Part shown: in pieces, positions 26,384 to 35,336 of the stretch
Layout of the letters: every line of letters starts with the position of its first letter
How positions within the stretch are numbered: the first letter of the stretch is position 1
Assembly: GCA_964567755.1 (NCBI GenBank)
Contig: CAZMNW010000001.1
Coordinates: 62,001-126,000, forward strand
Source of the DNA: DASRJW01 sp964567755
GTDB taxonomy: Bacteria > Krumholzibacteriota > Krumholzibacteriia > G020349025
Direction: 5' to 3'
DNA: 64,000 bases
The notes under the pieces: generated by a model
The model's input: the letters and a program-made list of their open reading frames with translations, nothing else
Told to the model about the DNA's origin: nothing
The model's database searches: none
Position numbers and translations under genes: made by a program

Positions 26384-27617
26384 AGCAACTCCCCGGTCCG
26401 CCACGATCCTGGTGACCGATACGAACCGTGGCAGCGCGATCTGCGTCCTGCGCTCACTCGGGCGCGCCGGGTATCGCGTGCTGGCGGTGGATGACCAGCC
26501 CACGAGCCTCGGTTTCCGCTCTCGCTACGTTTATCGATCCTTCGTCGTGCCGGCGCCGCGGGACCACCCCGATGAATTCGTCGCCGCGATGGAGCGCATC
26601 ATCACCCAAGAGAAGGTGGACCTCGTCATCCCAGTCACCGACCTGGCCATCCAACCGCTGGCAGCGTCACGAGACCTCCTCGCGGCGAAGACACGCATCG
26701 CCATGCCCGAGGACGCGCCTCTGCACTTGGTGACGAACAAGAGCAAGACCTTGGAGTTGGCGGCAACCCTCGGGATCCCGGTCCCGGAGACGCGCCTTGT
26801 CCACACGGTCGAGGAGGCATTGGTTGCCGCTCGTGAATGGGGCTGGCCCCTCGTGCTCAAGCCACAGGCCTCACACAAGCTGGAGGATGCGCGCGGCATC
26901 GAGTCCTTCCAGGTGACGTATGCCGAAAATCCGACCGACCTCGAGCACAAGCTGGCGCGGTTCGCGGGTCGTTGCAGCGTGCTGCTGCAGCGCTATTGCC
27001 CTGGGGTCGGGCACGGGGTCGAGCTGCTCATGAGCCGCGGCCGGCCTCTCGCGGCTTTCGCGCACCGGCGCCGGCGCGAGATCCCATTATCCGGGGGCGC
27101 CAGCTCCTACCGCGAAAGCGTCGCCCTCGATCCGCAGCTGCTAAGCTGGTCGGTGCAGCTGCTGCAGAAGATGGAATGGACCGGCCTGGCCATGGTCGAG
27201 TTCAAGGTTGGGCCGAGCCGCACCGAGTTGATGGAAGTGAATGGCCGCATCTGGGGATCGTTGCCGCTCGCGGTGGCGAGCGGCGTCGACTTCCCGGCTC
27301 TGTTGGCGCGCCTCATTCTGCAAGGCGATGCTGGGATGGCACCCCAAATCGACGGCAATTACCGCCTGGGTCTGCGCTGTCGTGACCTGCAGAAGGACTT
27401 GTTGTGGATCGCGGCGGTGCTGGCGCGCCAACGTCGCTATGATTTTTGTCGCCTGCCGACGCGGGCGCGTGCGCTTCGGGCGTTGCTTGGAATGGGCAAC
27501 CCGCAACGCAAGTTCGACCTGCTGGTGTGGGACGATCCGCTGCCGGGCCTGGCCGAGCTGCCGCGACTGCTCCCACGCCTTTGGGCGAAGACGCGAGCAC
27601 CACGATCCGCCGCCTAG
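26376..27617 (+). CDS. ATP-grasp ligase-like protein
   Basis: Predicted 413-residue cytoplasmic protein of the carbamoyl-phosphate-synthase-like ATP-grasp group. The N-terminal pre-grasp domain reads ILVTDTNRGSAICVLRSLG and AVDDQPTSLGF. The ATP-binding core has WPLVLKPQASHK, LLQRYCPGVGHGVELL and EFKVGPSRTELMEVNGRIWG, whose E..N pair binds Mg. Such enzymes link a carboxylate to an amine or thiol. In glycan loci they often make amide-linked decorations. Overlaps the preceding gene by 8 nt and ends the first rightward gene series before a 215-nt gap. Confidence 0.82.
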   Translation: MDRATPRSATILVTDTNRGSAICVLRSLGRAGYRVLAVDDQPTSLGFRSRYVYRSFVVPAPRDHPDEFVAAMERIITQEKVDLVIPVTDLAIQPLAASRDLLAAKTRIAMPEDAPLHLVTNKSKTLELAATLGIPVPETRLVHTVEEALVAAREWGWPLVLKPQASHKLEDARGIESFQVTYAENPTDLEHKLARFAGRCSVLLQRYCPGVGHGVELLMSRGRPLAAFAHRRRREIPLSGGASSYRESVALDPQLLSWSVQLLQKMEWTGLAMVEFKVGPSRTELMEVNGRIWGSLPLAVASGVDFPALLARLILQGDAGMAPQIDGNYRLGLRCRDLQKDLLWIAAVLARQRRYDFCRLPTRARALRALLGMGNPQRKFDLLVWDDPLPGLAELPRLLPRLWAKTRAPRSAA

Positions 27618-27693
27618 AGGCGAGCCGCGACCGTAGTCGATCAGCGTGTGACTGGCGCTGGGAAAAGACACGCAAATTGCGAGCAAAAAGTTT

Positions 27694-27737
27694 ACGGCGG
27701 CGGAATCAAGAGGCATTCCGTGCCCTTTGGCCGCCGT
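27694..27737 (+). terminator. Nested hairpin between ATP-grasp gene and heptose operon
   Basis: ACGGCGGC (27694-27701) pairs with GCCGCCGT (27730-27737). Inside it GGAAT (27702-27706) pairs with ATTCC (27715-27719). The structure lies between the ATP-grasp stop and a promoter-like sequence. It lacks a clear T-run, so it may be a weak terminator or an RNA element rather than a strong intrinsic terminator. Confidence 0.4.
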
Positions 27738-27741
27738 CGCG

Positions 27742-27771
27742 TTGACGATTGACGGATGCGGCCAGGATAAT
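27742..27771 (+). promoter_or_regulatory. Sigma70-like promoter before hddC
   Basis: TTGACG (27742-27747) and GATAAT (27766-27771) are separated by 18 nt. An overlapping second TTGACG begins at 27749. A start site near 27778 would give a 5' leader of about 55 nt before the hddC ATG. This suggests that the heptose genes have their own promoter inside the locus. Confidence 0.5.
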
Positions 27772-27832
27772 TGAATAGGCCCCACGCGACCCGAACGCGT
27801 CACCAATAGAACCTGAAGAATCAGAGTCGCCC

Positions 27833-28549
27833 ATGCAGGCAGTCATCTTGGCGGGGGGCGCGGGCACGCGCCTGCGACCCACCGTGAGCGATCGTCCGAA
27901 GCCCATGGCGGACTTTGGCGCGCGGCCGTTCCTCGAGTATCAGGTCGAGTCGCTGCAGCGTGCTGGCATCACCGATCTGGTGTTCTGCGTCGGCTACATG
28001 CGCGAGCACATCCAAGCGTACTTCGGCGCCGGAGACCGTTGGGGCGTGACGGTGCGCTATTCGATCGAGAACGAACCCCTCGGCACCGGCGGCGCCCTGC
28101 GGCACGCCGCGTCGCTCCTTGCCCAGTCTTTTTTGCTGTTGAACGGGGATTCCTATCTGCAGTTGGATCTCGCTGCTTTCATCGCCGCACACCGCGTCCA
28201 CATCGCCGCGGATCCACACTGCGTGGCCACCATGGCACTCGCCCATGTCGAGGACGCCAGTCCTTATGGGGCGGTGCAGCTGGGCCCGTCCGATCGCCTT
28301 TTCGCCTTCGGCGAGAAATCCCGTGCCGGTCCGGCGTGGGTCAGCGCCGGTATCTATGCGTTCGAAGCGCGCTTCCTCGAGTTGCTCCCGGACCAGAGGC
28401 CACTCTCGCTCGAGCACCAGGGATTGCCGGCGGCGCTGGCCGCTGGCGCCCACTTCTACGGCCATGCCGTGTCCGGTTTCTTCGTCGACATCGGGACTCC
28501 CGCTGGGCACCACACCTTCCGCAACTTCGTCGAGGGCAACACGCCATGA
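27833..28549 (+). CDS. hddC: D-glycero-alpha-D-manno-heptose 1-phosphate guanylyltransferase
   Basis: Predicted 238-residue cytoplasmic nucleotidyltransferase. It shows the pyrophosphorylase signature AVILAGGAGTRLRP, then RPKPM, LLLNGDSYL with the metal-binding Asp, and FVDIGTPAGH near the C-terminus. These fit HddC-type enzymes, which join heptose-1-phosphate and GTP to give GDP-D-glycero-alpha-D-manno-heptose. Specificity is supported by the directly following hddA, gmhA and gmhB. By sequence alone a different sugar-1-phosphate NTase is possible. Ends in an ATGA overlap with hddA. Confidence 0.87.
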   Translation: MQAVILAGGAGTRLRPTVSDRPKPMADFGARPFLEYQVESLQRAGITDLVFCVGYMREHIQAYFGAGDRWGVTVRYSIENEPLGTGGALRHAASLLAQSFLLLNGDSYLQLDLAAFIAAHRVHIAADPHCVATMALAHVEDASPYGAVQLGPSDRLFAFGEKSRAGPAWVSAGIYAFEARFLELLPDQRPLSLEHQGLPAALAAGAHFYGHAVSGFFVDIGTPAGHHTFRNFVEGNTP

Positions 28550-29562
28550 TGATTCGCAGCAAAGCTCCCTTGCGCATTAGCTTCTGCGGCGGGGGCACCG
28601 ACATTTCCCCCTACCTGGACGAGTACGGCGGCGTCGTGCTGAGCGCCACCATCGACAAGTGCGCCTACGGAACCTTGCGCGTGCGCGGCGACTCGCAGGT
28701 GCAGGTGCAATCGCTGGACTACGACCTGATCGCCAACTACAAGCTCGACTCCGCCCTCGAGTACAACGGCGAGCTGGATCTGGTCAAAGCAGTGATCAAC
28801 AATCTGAACGGCCACAGCAAGACCGGACTCGACTTCTTCATTCACAGCGATGCACCGCCCGGCTCGGGGCTCGGTTCGTCCTCGACCATGGTGGTCGCGC
28901 TCATCGGACTACTCAAGCATTGGCACCACCTGCCGCTCACCAATTACGAGATTGCGCGCATCGCCTACAAGATCGAGCGCCGCGAGCTGGCCATTGCCGG
29001 CGGCATGCAAGATCAGTATGCCGCCACCTTCGGCGGCTTCAACTTCATCGAATTCGGCCGCAATGCCGTCATCGTCAACCCGTTGCGCATCGACCCGGCG
29101 ACGATCAACGAGCTCGAATACAACCTGTTGCTCGTCTACACCGGTCGCACGCGCTTGTCCTCCAACATCATCCAATCCCAGGTACAATCGTACGAGAGCA
29201 AGGACCCGAGCGTCCTGGAGGCCATGGACGAGATCAAGGCCATCACCGTGCAGATGAAGAATGCCCTGCTTCAGGCGCGGTTGCGAGATTTCGGCACCCT
29301 CCTGCACGAAGCCTGGGTCCACAAGAAGAAGATGGCCAAGCAGATCACCACTCCCGAGATCGACGCCCTCTACAGTGCCGCGCGCCAGCGCGGGGCTCTC
29401 GGCGGCAAGATTCTCGGCGCCGGCGGCGGTGGCTACTTGTTGGTGCTCTGCGAGTTCGGCACCAAACATCTCATCGCCGAAGAGATGGAGCGCATGGGCG
29501 CTCAGGCCGTCGACTTCCGTTTTGTCCAGCACGGTTTGCAGACCTGGGAGGTCAACGAGTGA
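28546..29562 (+). CDS. hddA: D-glycero-alpha-D-manno-heptose 7-phosphate kinase
   Basis: Predicted 338-residue GHMP-family kinase. The N-terminus APLRISFCGGGTD is typical of HddA/GHMP heptose kinases. The ATP loop PPGSGLGSSS is at about 105-114, and the C-terminal GHMP motif is GGKILGAGGGGYLL. It would phosphorylate the anomeric position of heptose-7-phosphate to the 1,7-bisphosphate, which the neighbouring GmhB then dephosphorylates at C7. It is coupled to hddC by a 4-nt overlap and to gmhA by GTGA. Confidence 0.9.
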   Translation: MMIRSKAPLRISFCGGGTDISPYLDEYGGVVLSATIDKCAYGTLRVRGDSQVQVQSLDYDLIANYKLDSALEYNGELDLVKAVINNLNGHSKTGLDFFIHSDAPPGSGLGSSSTMVVALIGLLKHWHHLPLTNYEIARIAYKIERRELAIAGGMQDQYAATFGGFNFIEFGRNAVIVNPLRIDPATINELEYNLLLVYTGRTRLSSNIIQSQVQSYESKDPSVLEAMDEIKAITVQMKNALLQARLRDFGTLLHEAWVHKKKMAKQITTPEIDALYSAARQRGALGGKILGAGGGGYLLVLCEFGTKHLIAEEMERMGAQAVDFRFVQHGLQTWEVNE

Positions 29563-30170
29563 TCAGCACAAATCACATACAAGCAATGAGTGCGAGCATT
29601 GCTGCACACATCGAAGAGAGCATGGCGACGAAGAAGCGCGTGCTGGAAGGAGACACAACCGTGCTCGGCGAGATCGCCGAGATTGTCATCGCGGCCTTGC
29701 GCCGTGGCAACAAGGTGTTGTTCTTCGGCAACGGGGGCAGCGCCGCCGATTCACAGCACCTGGCGGCAGAGCTCATCGGCCGCTTCCGGCGCGAACGCGC
29801 GGCTCTGCCGGCTTTGGCGCTGACGACCGATTCTTCGATCCTGACCGCCCTCGCCAACGATTACAGCTACGACATCGTGTTCGCCCGCCAGCTGCAAGCC
29901 TTCGGACGCGCCGGAGACGTGGCCCTCGGCATCACCACCAGCGGCAATTCTGCCAACGTCTTGCGCGCCATGGAGACCGCTCGCACCCTGGGCATGAAAA
30001 CCATCGGCTTCACCGGCGAGAGCGGCGGCAAGCTCAAGGAGCAGGTGGACGTTTGCTTCTGCGTCCCCTCGCGCGAAACCTCTCACATTCAGGAGATGCA
30101 CATCACCGTCGGCCACGCCGTGTGCGAAATGATCGAGCGAGAGCTCTTCGAAAACCAAAGCGATGCGTAG
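29559..30170 (+). CDS. gmhA: Sedoheptulose-7-phosphate isomerase
   Basis: Predicted 203-residue SIS-domain enzyme converting sedoheptulose-7-phosphate to D-glycero-D-manno-heptose-7-phosphate, first step of the heptose pathway. The motifs FFGNGGSAADSQHLAAEL and TTSGNSANVLRA are diagnostic of GmhA. The GTG at 29559 is preferred because GGGAGG lies 7 nt upstream; the ATG at 29586 would give the more usual 194 residues but lacks a ribosome site. The gene overlaps hddA and gmhB, consistent with a coupled operon. Confidence 0.94.
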   Translation: MISTNHIQAMSASIAAHIEESMATKKRVLEGDTTVLGEIAEIVIAALRRGNKVLFFGNGGSAADSQHLAAELIGRFRRERAALPALALTTDSSILTALANDYSYDIVFARQLQAFGRAGDVALGITTSGNSANVLRAMETARTLGMKTIGFTGESGGKLKEQVDVCFCVPSRETSHIQEMHITVGHAVCEMIERELFENQSDA

Positions 30171-30729
30171 TGTTTTTCTCGACCGCGACGGCACCATCAA
30201 CCGCGAAGTGCATCACCTGCGCTGCGTTGAAGAGCTGCAGCTCCTGGCGGGTGCTGCCGATGGGATTCGCATGCTCAACCGCGCCGGCCTGCGCGTCGTC
30301 GTGATCACCAATCAGGCGGCGGTCGCCCGGGGTCTGTTGTCGGAAGAAAAATTGGCGGAGATTCACCTGGAGCTGCAAGCCTTACTGGCGCGCGAGGGAG
30401 CGTTCGTCGACGCTATTTATTACTGTCCGCACCATCCGACCGAGGGATTCGGTCGCTACCGCCAAAGCTGTGCCTGCCGCAAGCCGCAGCCCGGGTCCTT
30501 GCAGCGCGCCGCCAAAGAGCTCGGTCTCGATCTGAGCCAGTCGTATTGCGTCGGGGACAAGGACAGCGACCTCGAAGCAGGGCGCGCCCTCGGTTGCCGC
30601 AGCATTCTCGTCCGCACGGGCTACGGACTCGCCACCGAAGCGCGACTCGGCACCGACGCCGTGCAGCCTGATTACATCGCCAGCAACTTATTGGAGGCCG
30701 CTCGGTGGATTCTCGATCGCAATCCGTGA
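30163..30729 (+). CDS. gmhB: D-glycero-D-manno-heptose 1,7-bisphosphate 7-phosphatase
   Basis: Predicted 188-residue HAD phosphatase. Asp7 and Asp9 in FLDRDGTIN are the nucleophile and acid. The zinc-binding segment is CPHHP then CACRKPQPG, typical of GmhB. VGDKDSDLEAGRALGC supplies the last metal ligands. It removes the 7-phosphate from heptose 1,7-bisphosphate, giving the HddC substrate. It completes the four enzymes needed from sedoheptulose-7-phosphate to GDP-heptose. Overlaps gmhA by 8 nt. Confidence 0.94.
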   Translation: MRSVFLDRDGTINREVHHLRCVEELQLLAGAADGIRMLNRAGLRVVVITNQAAVARGLLSEEKLAEIHLELQALLAREGAFVDAIYYCPHHPTEGFGRYRQSCACRKPQPGSLQRAAKELGLDLSQSYCVGDKDSDLEAGRALGCRSILVRTGYGLATEARLGTDAVQPDYIASNLLEAARWILDRNP

Positions 30730-31757
30730 GTGCCCTGAGCCTGCGTCTGGTCGCCATTCTCCTCGGTATGGCGTGCGGCGCACTCGCAGCGGCCCATCTC
30801 TTCCTGCATGTTCCCAAACCGATGTTGTTGGTGTCGGCCGGACTGTTCTTGGTTTGCTGCCTCATCTTCCGGCTGGCCTACCGCCATTTGCATGGCAGTC
30901 TGTCGTTTCGGATCGCCATCCTCTACCTGGTGTGGGTCGGCCTCGCCGGGTCGTTGTTCTGGGTCGGCTTTCACATCGACCGCTCGCGCTGGGTGTACTA
31001 CCGGCTCACTGGATACGACCTCAGCTTCTCCGACGAGAAATCCTATCTGGCCATCGTGCCCGTGCGCAACTTCTTGGCGTACAATCGCACTTTCGCCGCC
31101 GACCCAGACGCTCCAGGGCACATCTTGCTACGCCGTGGCGAACACGTCATCGATCATACGGTGGTCGTGCCGCGTGACACCCACCTCACGATCGAGGCCG
31201 GCGCCGTGCTGCGCTTTCATCATGGCAGCTCGCTCATCTCGTACAGCGCCATTGTCGCCCGCGGCACCGCCAGTGACCCGATCGTGTTCACGGCACGCGA
31301 TCAGACACGCAAATGGGGAGCGGTCGGTATCGTCGGCGGTGGCCTGTCGATTTTCGAACACGCCCACTTCGACCAGGGGCGCCATGTGCGCGTCAATGGC
31401 ACCGACTTCTACGGCACGCTATCTCTCATCGGTGCCGATGTCGAGATCCGTCACAGCCGTTTCGTCGACCTCTACGGCAAAGACGCTGTGTACGTCCGTG
31501 GCGGCCACGTGGTCATCCAAGACAACCTGTTCGAGAACGTGCGCAAGGATGGCCTCGACCTGAATGGCGGCCATGGCACCGTGAGCCACAATCGTTTCGT
31601 CAACTGCCACGATGAAGGCATCGACATCTCCGAAGCCGGCGAAGTGGAGATTGTCGATAACGTCATCCTCGACGCGCGTGGCGGCCGCATCGGGGCAGAC
31701 GGCGATGCAGACGACCTGAAGGCTCACAACACTCTCGGGTACAGCGAAGACCACTGA
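30705..31757 (+). CDS. Membrane-anchored right-handed parallel beta-helix protein
   Basis: Predicted 350-residue protein. It begins with about three TM helices (roughly 12-32, 39-57, 67-89) and continues as a beta-helix (about 140-345) facing outside. Repeats include DLYGKDAVYVRGGHVVI, NVRKDGLDLNGGHGTVS and NCHDEGIDISEAGEVEI. These closely resemble the C-terminal beta-helix of the CotH fusion at 17496-20354. GTG at 30705 is chosen because GGAGG lies 7 nt upstream; GTG 30726 is an alternative overlapping the gmhB stop. No catalytic residues of pectate lyases or epimerases were identified. A glycan-binding or scaffold role is inferred. Confidence 0.68.
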   Translation: MDSRSQSVSALSLRLVAILLGMACGALAAAHLFLHVPKPMLLVSAGLFLVCCLIFRLAYRHLHGSLSFRIAILYLVWVGLAGSLFWVGFHIDRSRWVYYRLTGYDLSFSDEKSYLAIVPVRNFLAYNRTFAADPDAPGHILLRRGEHVIDHTVVVPRDTHLTIEAGAVLRFHHGSSLISYSAIVARGTASDPIVFTARDQTRKWGAVGIVGGGLSIFEHAHFDQGRHVRVNGTDFYGTLSLIGADVEIRHSRFVDLYGKDAVYVRGGHVVIQDNLFENVRKDGLDLNGGHGTVSHNRFVNCHDEGIDISEAGEVEIVDNVILDARGGRIGADGDADDLKAHNTLGYSEDH

Positions 31758-31779
31758 TCCACGCAGACGCGGAGATTCC

Positions 31780-33006
31780 ATGCGTATCCTGTATCTCGTA
31801 CCCTCCTTCCAACATCCGTCCATGCGTGGCCCAACGCGGCACTACCACTTCGTGCGCGAGCTCGGCAGCCGCCATCGGATCACCATGCTGGCATTGACAC
31901 GCACCGACATCGCCCCGGAAGCGATGGCGGAGATGAGCGCGGTGACCGAGAAGATCCTCACTTTCCGCACCCACGAGGAATCGCGGCGACTTCCCCCTGG
32001 ACGCCTCGGCAACGAGTTGCAGGTCCGTGCCGCGGTGGCCGAGATGCGCGCCGCGTTCCGTGCCCTTGTGGCCCACGAACGCTATGATGTCGTTCTGTTC
32101 CATGGCAAACACCTGTTCCCGGTGATCGCGGATTGCGCGCTGCCAATCGTCGCCGATTTCTGCGACGCCACGTCGATGCGCATCGGCACCAAACTGCACT
32201 TCGCGCCTTGGCCGCGCAAGCCACTCTTGTGGTTGCGCTATCGTCAGGTTCGCCGGCTCGAGGAACGTCTGGCGCGCAAGACCACGCACGTGGGTTTCAT
32301 TACCGCGCGCGACCGCGAGGTCGTCCTTGGCCCGGCGAGTCAGGCCACCATCCTGCCCAATGGGGTCGATCATCGCTATTGGCGGCGGCGATCCGAGGAG
32401 CGGCCGGCGGAAAACTGCATCATTTTCACCGGGGTGATGGACTACGCCCCGAACGACGATGCGGCGCACCATCTGATCCAGGACATCGCTCCGCTCGTGC
32501 GCCGCGCCATCCCGAATCTCGAAATCCTCATCGTCGGGCGCGACCCCTCGCGGCGAGTGCGTGAGCTAGCCCGTCGCAGTCCCGGGGTTGTGGTGACTGG
32601 TTTCGTCGACGACATGCGGCCCTATCTCGAGAGAGCGACCGTATGCGTCGCGCCACTCCGCTACGCGTCCGGAATGCAAAACAAAGTGCTCGAGGCTCTC
32701 GCCATGCAGGTCCCGGTCGTCGCCACCAGCGTCGTCGCAGAAGGCTTGCGTACCAATGGCATCACTCCCCCGGTCTTGACCGCGCGCAATGCGCTCGAGT
32801 TCGCCGAAGCCACAGTGCACTTGCTGCGCCATGCATCCGATCGCCAGACGTTGAGCCTCCAAGGCCGGCGATACGTCGAGAACAACTTCTGCTGGCGCCG
32901 TTCGACCGAAAAATTGGAGCGCCTGTGCGCCGAGGCCGTCGCAGCCGCCCACGCAACCGTGCCGAGAAGGTCCACTCTCGGCCGCACCGAGGAAGTCACT
33001 GCATGA
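31780..33006 (+). CDS. Family 4 glycosyltransferase
   Basis: Predicted 408-residue GT-B enzyme. The N-terminus RILYLVPSFQHPSMRGPTRH and the C-terminal domain (ILPNGVDHRYW, IIFTGVMDYAPNDDAAHH, ILIVGRDPSRRVREL) resemble the GT4 subgroup common in exosortase-associated polysaccharide loci. Nucleotide-binding segment SGMQNKVLEALAMQVPVV is intact. GGAG lies before the ATG. Donor may be GDP-heptose, given the position 22 nt after the heptose/beta-helix series, but this is inference. Ends in ATGA overlap with the next gene. Confidence 0.86.
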   Translation: MRILYLVPSFQHPSMRGPTRHYHFVRELGSRHRITMLALTRTDIAPEAMAEMSAVTEKILTFRTHEESRRLPPGRLGNELQVRAAVAEMRAAFRALVAHERYDVVLFHGKHLFPVIADCALPIVADFCDATSMRIGTKLHFAPWPRKPLLWLRYRQVRRLEERLARKTTHVGFITARDREVVLGPASQATILPNGVDHRYWRRRSEERPAENCIIFTGVMDYAPNDDAAHHLIQDIAPLVRRAIPNLEILIVGRDPSRRVRELARRSPGVVVTGFVDDMRPYLERATVCVAPLRYASGMQNKVLEALAMQVPVVATSVVAEGLRTNGITPPVLTARNALEFAEATVHLLRHASDRQTLSLQGRRYVENNFCWRRSTEKLERLCAEAVAAAHATVPRRSTLGRTEEVTA

Positions 33007-33821
33007 GCACGCCATTCGACGATCGCGCCCAGGGTCCGCATGCGCAGGCGGGCGGTCTAAGGCGTTTCTGCCGCGAGGGCGCCGCAGCCTGGGGGCTCGG
33101 CAAAACCTGGGTCGTGATCCTTTGCGCGCTCCCCATCGTCATCGCGGTGGCTGGCGCTGCGAGCTCGGTGCTGGGCAAAGACACCTACAAGTGGGTCACC
33201 GGTGAGGATGGGCTCGTCGAGTGGGGTCAGGTCCTGTTGTATTTGTTCGCGCTCGCGGGCTGTCTTGCCGTCATGACGCGCTCCCATGATGCCGGACGCC
33301 ACGTTCAATTTCTCTATGTGTGCGTCTGCCTCGGCTTGGTTTTCTTGCTCGGGGAAGAGTTGAGTTGGGGGCAGCGGCTCTTCGGCTGGAGCACGCCGGA
33401 GTCCTTGGCCGAGGCCAACAAACAAGGCGAGACCAATCTGCACAACATTCATGGCATCGGCAACGGGTTCAAGTGGGTGCAACTGCTGGTGGGCGCCTAC
33501 GGTCTGTTCATGCCCCTTCTATTCCTCGATGCCCATCGCAAGCTTCGTGCGTACTCACTCGACCCGTGGGTGGTCCCCCATGCCACTCTCATCCCCTATT
33601 TCGCTCCACTGTTCGTCTGGCGGGGGTATCGCAACTTTTTCGAGCCCCCGCAGCGTTTCTATTTCGTCATCGCCGAGTACAACGAGGTGCTCGAGCTCCT
33701 GTTCGCCATGGGTTTAGCACTGTTCATGTGGTTCCAGCTGCGCGCCATTCGTCACGACATGACCGCGATCCACATCGCGACCCGAGTCGCCACGGTGAGC
33801 GGAGGTGCCGCGCACGCATGA
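33003..33821 (+). CDS. Polytopic membrane protein of the glycan locus
   Basis: Predicted 272-residue inner-membrane protein with about six hydrophobic segments (near 36-56, 74-93, 103-121, 157-176, 195-210 and 225-250). A conserved-looking loop EELSWGQRLFGWSTPE follows the third helix. This motif occurs in uncharacterised membrane proteins near glycosyltransferases. It is too short and lacks the long periplasmic loop of a typical Wzy polymerase. Coupled by ATGA overlaps at both ends, so it probably works with its neighbours. Confidence 0.65.
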   Translation: MSTPFDDRAQGPHAQAGGLRRFCREGAAAWGLGKTWVVILCALPIVIAVAGAASSVLGKDTYKWVTGEDGLVEWGQVLLYLFALAGCLAVMTRSHDAGRHVQFLYVCVCLGLVFLLGEELSWGQRLFGWSTPESLAEANKQGETNLHNIHGIGNGFKWVQLLVGAYGLFMPLLFLDAHRKLRAYSLDPWVVPHATLIPYFAPLFVWRGYRNFFEPPQRFYFVIAEYNEVLELLFAMGLALFMWFQLRAIRHDMTAIHIATRVATVSGGAAHA

Positions 33822-35236
33822 ACGTCGCCTCCGATTCCTTGCATCGGCTCTTCATGGCCCTCGACCAGGCGGAGGTCGAGTACAGCCTCCTGCGTGGCTT
33901 CGACGAGCTTCTGACACCAGCGGTCACGCAGGAAATCGACTTGCTGCTGTCACGGGAGCATCGCGCTCGCTTCGAGACGGCGGTGGCAGAGCTGGGCTTC
34001 GTGGCTTGGCCGGCATGGGGGCATGCGCCGCACCGGTTTTACGTTGCGTACGATGCCGCCGACGACTGTTGGTTCAAGCTCGACGTGGTGGAATCGCTGC
34101 GCTATGGCTCCCCCGTGCGCTGCCTGGCGTTCGATTTCGCCGCCGAGATGTTGCACCGGCGGCGCCGGCGCGGTCCGACGTGGATTCTGTCCCCCGAGGA
34201 CGAGTTCTTGACGCTCCTCCTGCATTGCGTGCTCGACAAGCGGCATTTCCGTCCCGCACATCGGTTGCGTTTGACCGCGCTATGGCGCGAAATCAGCCAG
34301 GAACCGGAGACGCAGAAGCACTTGTTCTCGATTCTGGCGCAGAAGCTGGGTCGCTGGCCCATGCTCGCCGTAGTGCAAGCCTTCAATTTGAGCGACTGGG
34401 ACGATCTGTTGCGCCAACGCCCGCGTTGGACACGGCGACTTTTCTCGCGTCAGCCGTTGGCAGCGACGCAGCGGACTCTCAGCACCATCGGTATGCGCCG
34501 CATCCGTCGCCTCCTGTTCGCCTGCCGCCGGCATGGTCTCGGCACCGTGCTTCTGGCTCCGGATGGGGGCGGCAAGAGCACGCTCGCTCAGGCCCTGGCA
34601 CAGGATCCATGGTTGCGGGCGCGCGTGGTCTACATGGGTGGGAACGCCGCTGTCCGCGCCTTCCGTCTGCCGATGCGAAGTGGGATCGAACGCCGGCGTC
34701 GTGCAACGGGCGGCGTGAGCCGGCAACTGCGGCCGTTGTGGCGGCTGCTGGGTGCCGTGCACACGCTGGCGGAAGATTGGTGTCGTGCCAGCATCGGCTG
34801 CTTCCACGTGCTGCAGGGGCGCTTTGTCGTCTACGATCGGTTCTTCTACGACACACATCTGTCACCACGTGCGGGCAGCCGTCGGCTGCGTCTGCGCCGC
34901 TGGCTCCTGCAGCGCTCGTGCCCGGCACCCGATCTGGTGCTTCTCCTGGACGCCCCGGGTGAGGTGCTGCACCGGCGCAAGGGAGAGCATTCTCCCGCCA
35001 TGCTGGAGAAACAGCGCCGTACCCTGAAAACGCTGGGGGAGAATTTGCAACACTTCGTCGTCATCGATACCACGGCAGGTGCGGATATGGTGCGCCGGCA
35101 CGCGATCGCGCACATCTGGGAACGTGTTGCCATGCGCTGGGGCCGACGCCCCGGGGTGGCTTGGCGCAATGCGGAGTCACAGACGGGGGCCAGAGCTCCG
35201 TTCACAGCGGGCGAACGAGCCCGTGTGATATCATGA
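33818..35236 (+). CDS. Nucleotidyltransferase-like domain fused to thymidylate-kinase-like domain
   Basis: Predicted 472-residue cytoplasmic protein. Residues about 1-220 resemble the minimal nucleotidyltransferase family found in polysaccharide loci (NTP_transf_5-like): YSLLRGFDEL then EIDLLLSREHRARFE, with the D-x-L-L metal-type motif and later DEFLTLLLHCVLDKR. Residues about 240-450 are a P-loop kinase: LLAPDGGGKST at about 245-255, VVYDRFFYDTH, APDLVLLLDAPG and RRKGEHS. The kinase half is paralogous to 25637-26383. The combination suggests activation or phosphorylation of a locus-specific substrate. Start overlaps the preceding stop. Confidence 0.75.
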   Translation: MNVASDSLHRLFMALDQAEVEYSLLRGFDELLTPAVTQEIDLLLSREHRARFETAVAELGFVAWPAWGHAPHRFYVAYDAADDCWFKLDVVESLRYGSPVRCLAFDFAAEMLHRRRRRGPTWILSPEDEFLTLLLHCVLDKRHFRPAHRLRLTALWREISQEPETQKHLFSILAQKLGRWPMLAVVQAFNLSDWDDLLRQRPRWTRRLFSRQPLAATQRTLSTIGMRRIRRLLFACRRHGLGTVLLAPDGGGKSTLAQALAQDPWLRARVVYMGGNAAVRAFRLPMRSGIERRRRATGGVSRQLRPLWRLLGAVHTLAEDWCRASIGCFHVLQGRFVVYDRFFYDTHLSPRAGSRRLRLRRWLLQRSCPAPDLVLLLDAPGEVLHRRKGEHSPAMLEKQRRTLKTLGENLQHFVVIDTTAGADMVRRHAIAHIWERVAMRWGRRPGVAWRNAESQTGARAPFTAGERARVIS

Positions 35237-35336
35237 GACGAAGTCGCGGCCGCGCCAGTCTTGTGCGCGCGTGCACAATCCACGGTTCCTCGATCCAAAC
35301 CAATCACCGATTGTTTACTGCGAGCGATGTGATGCC

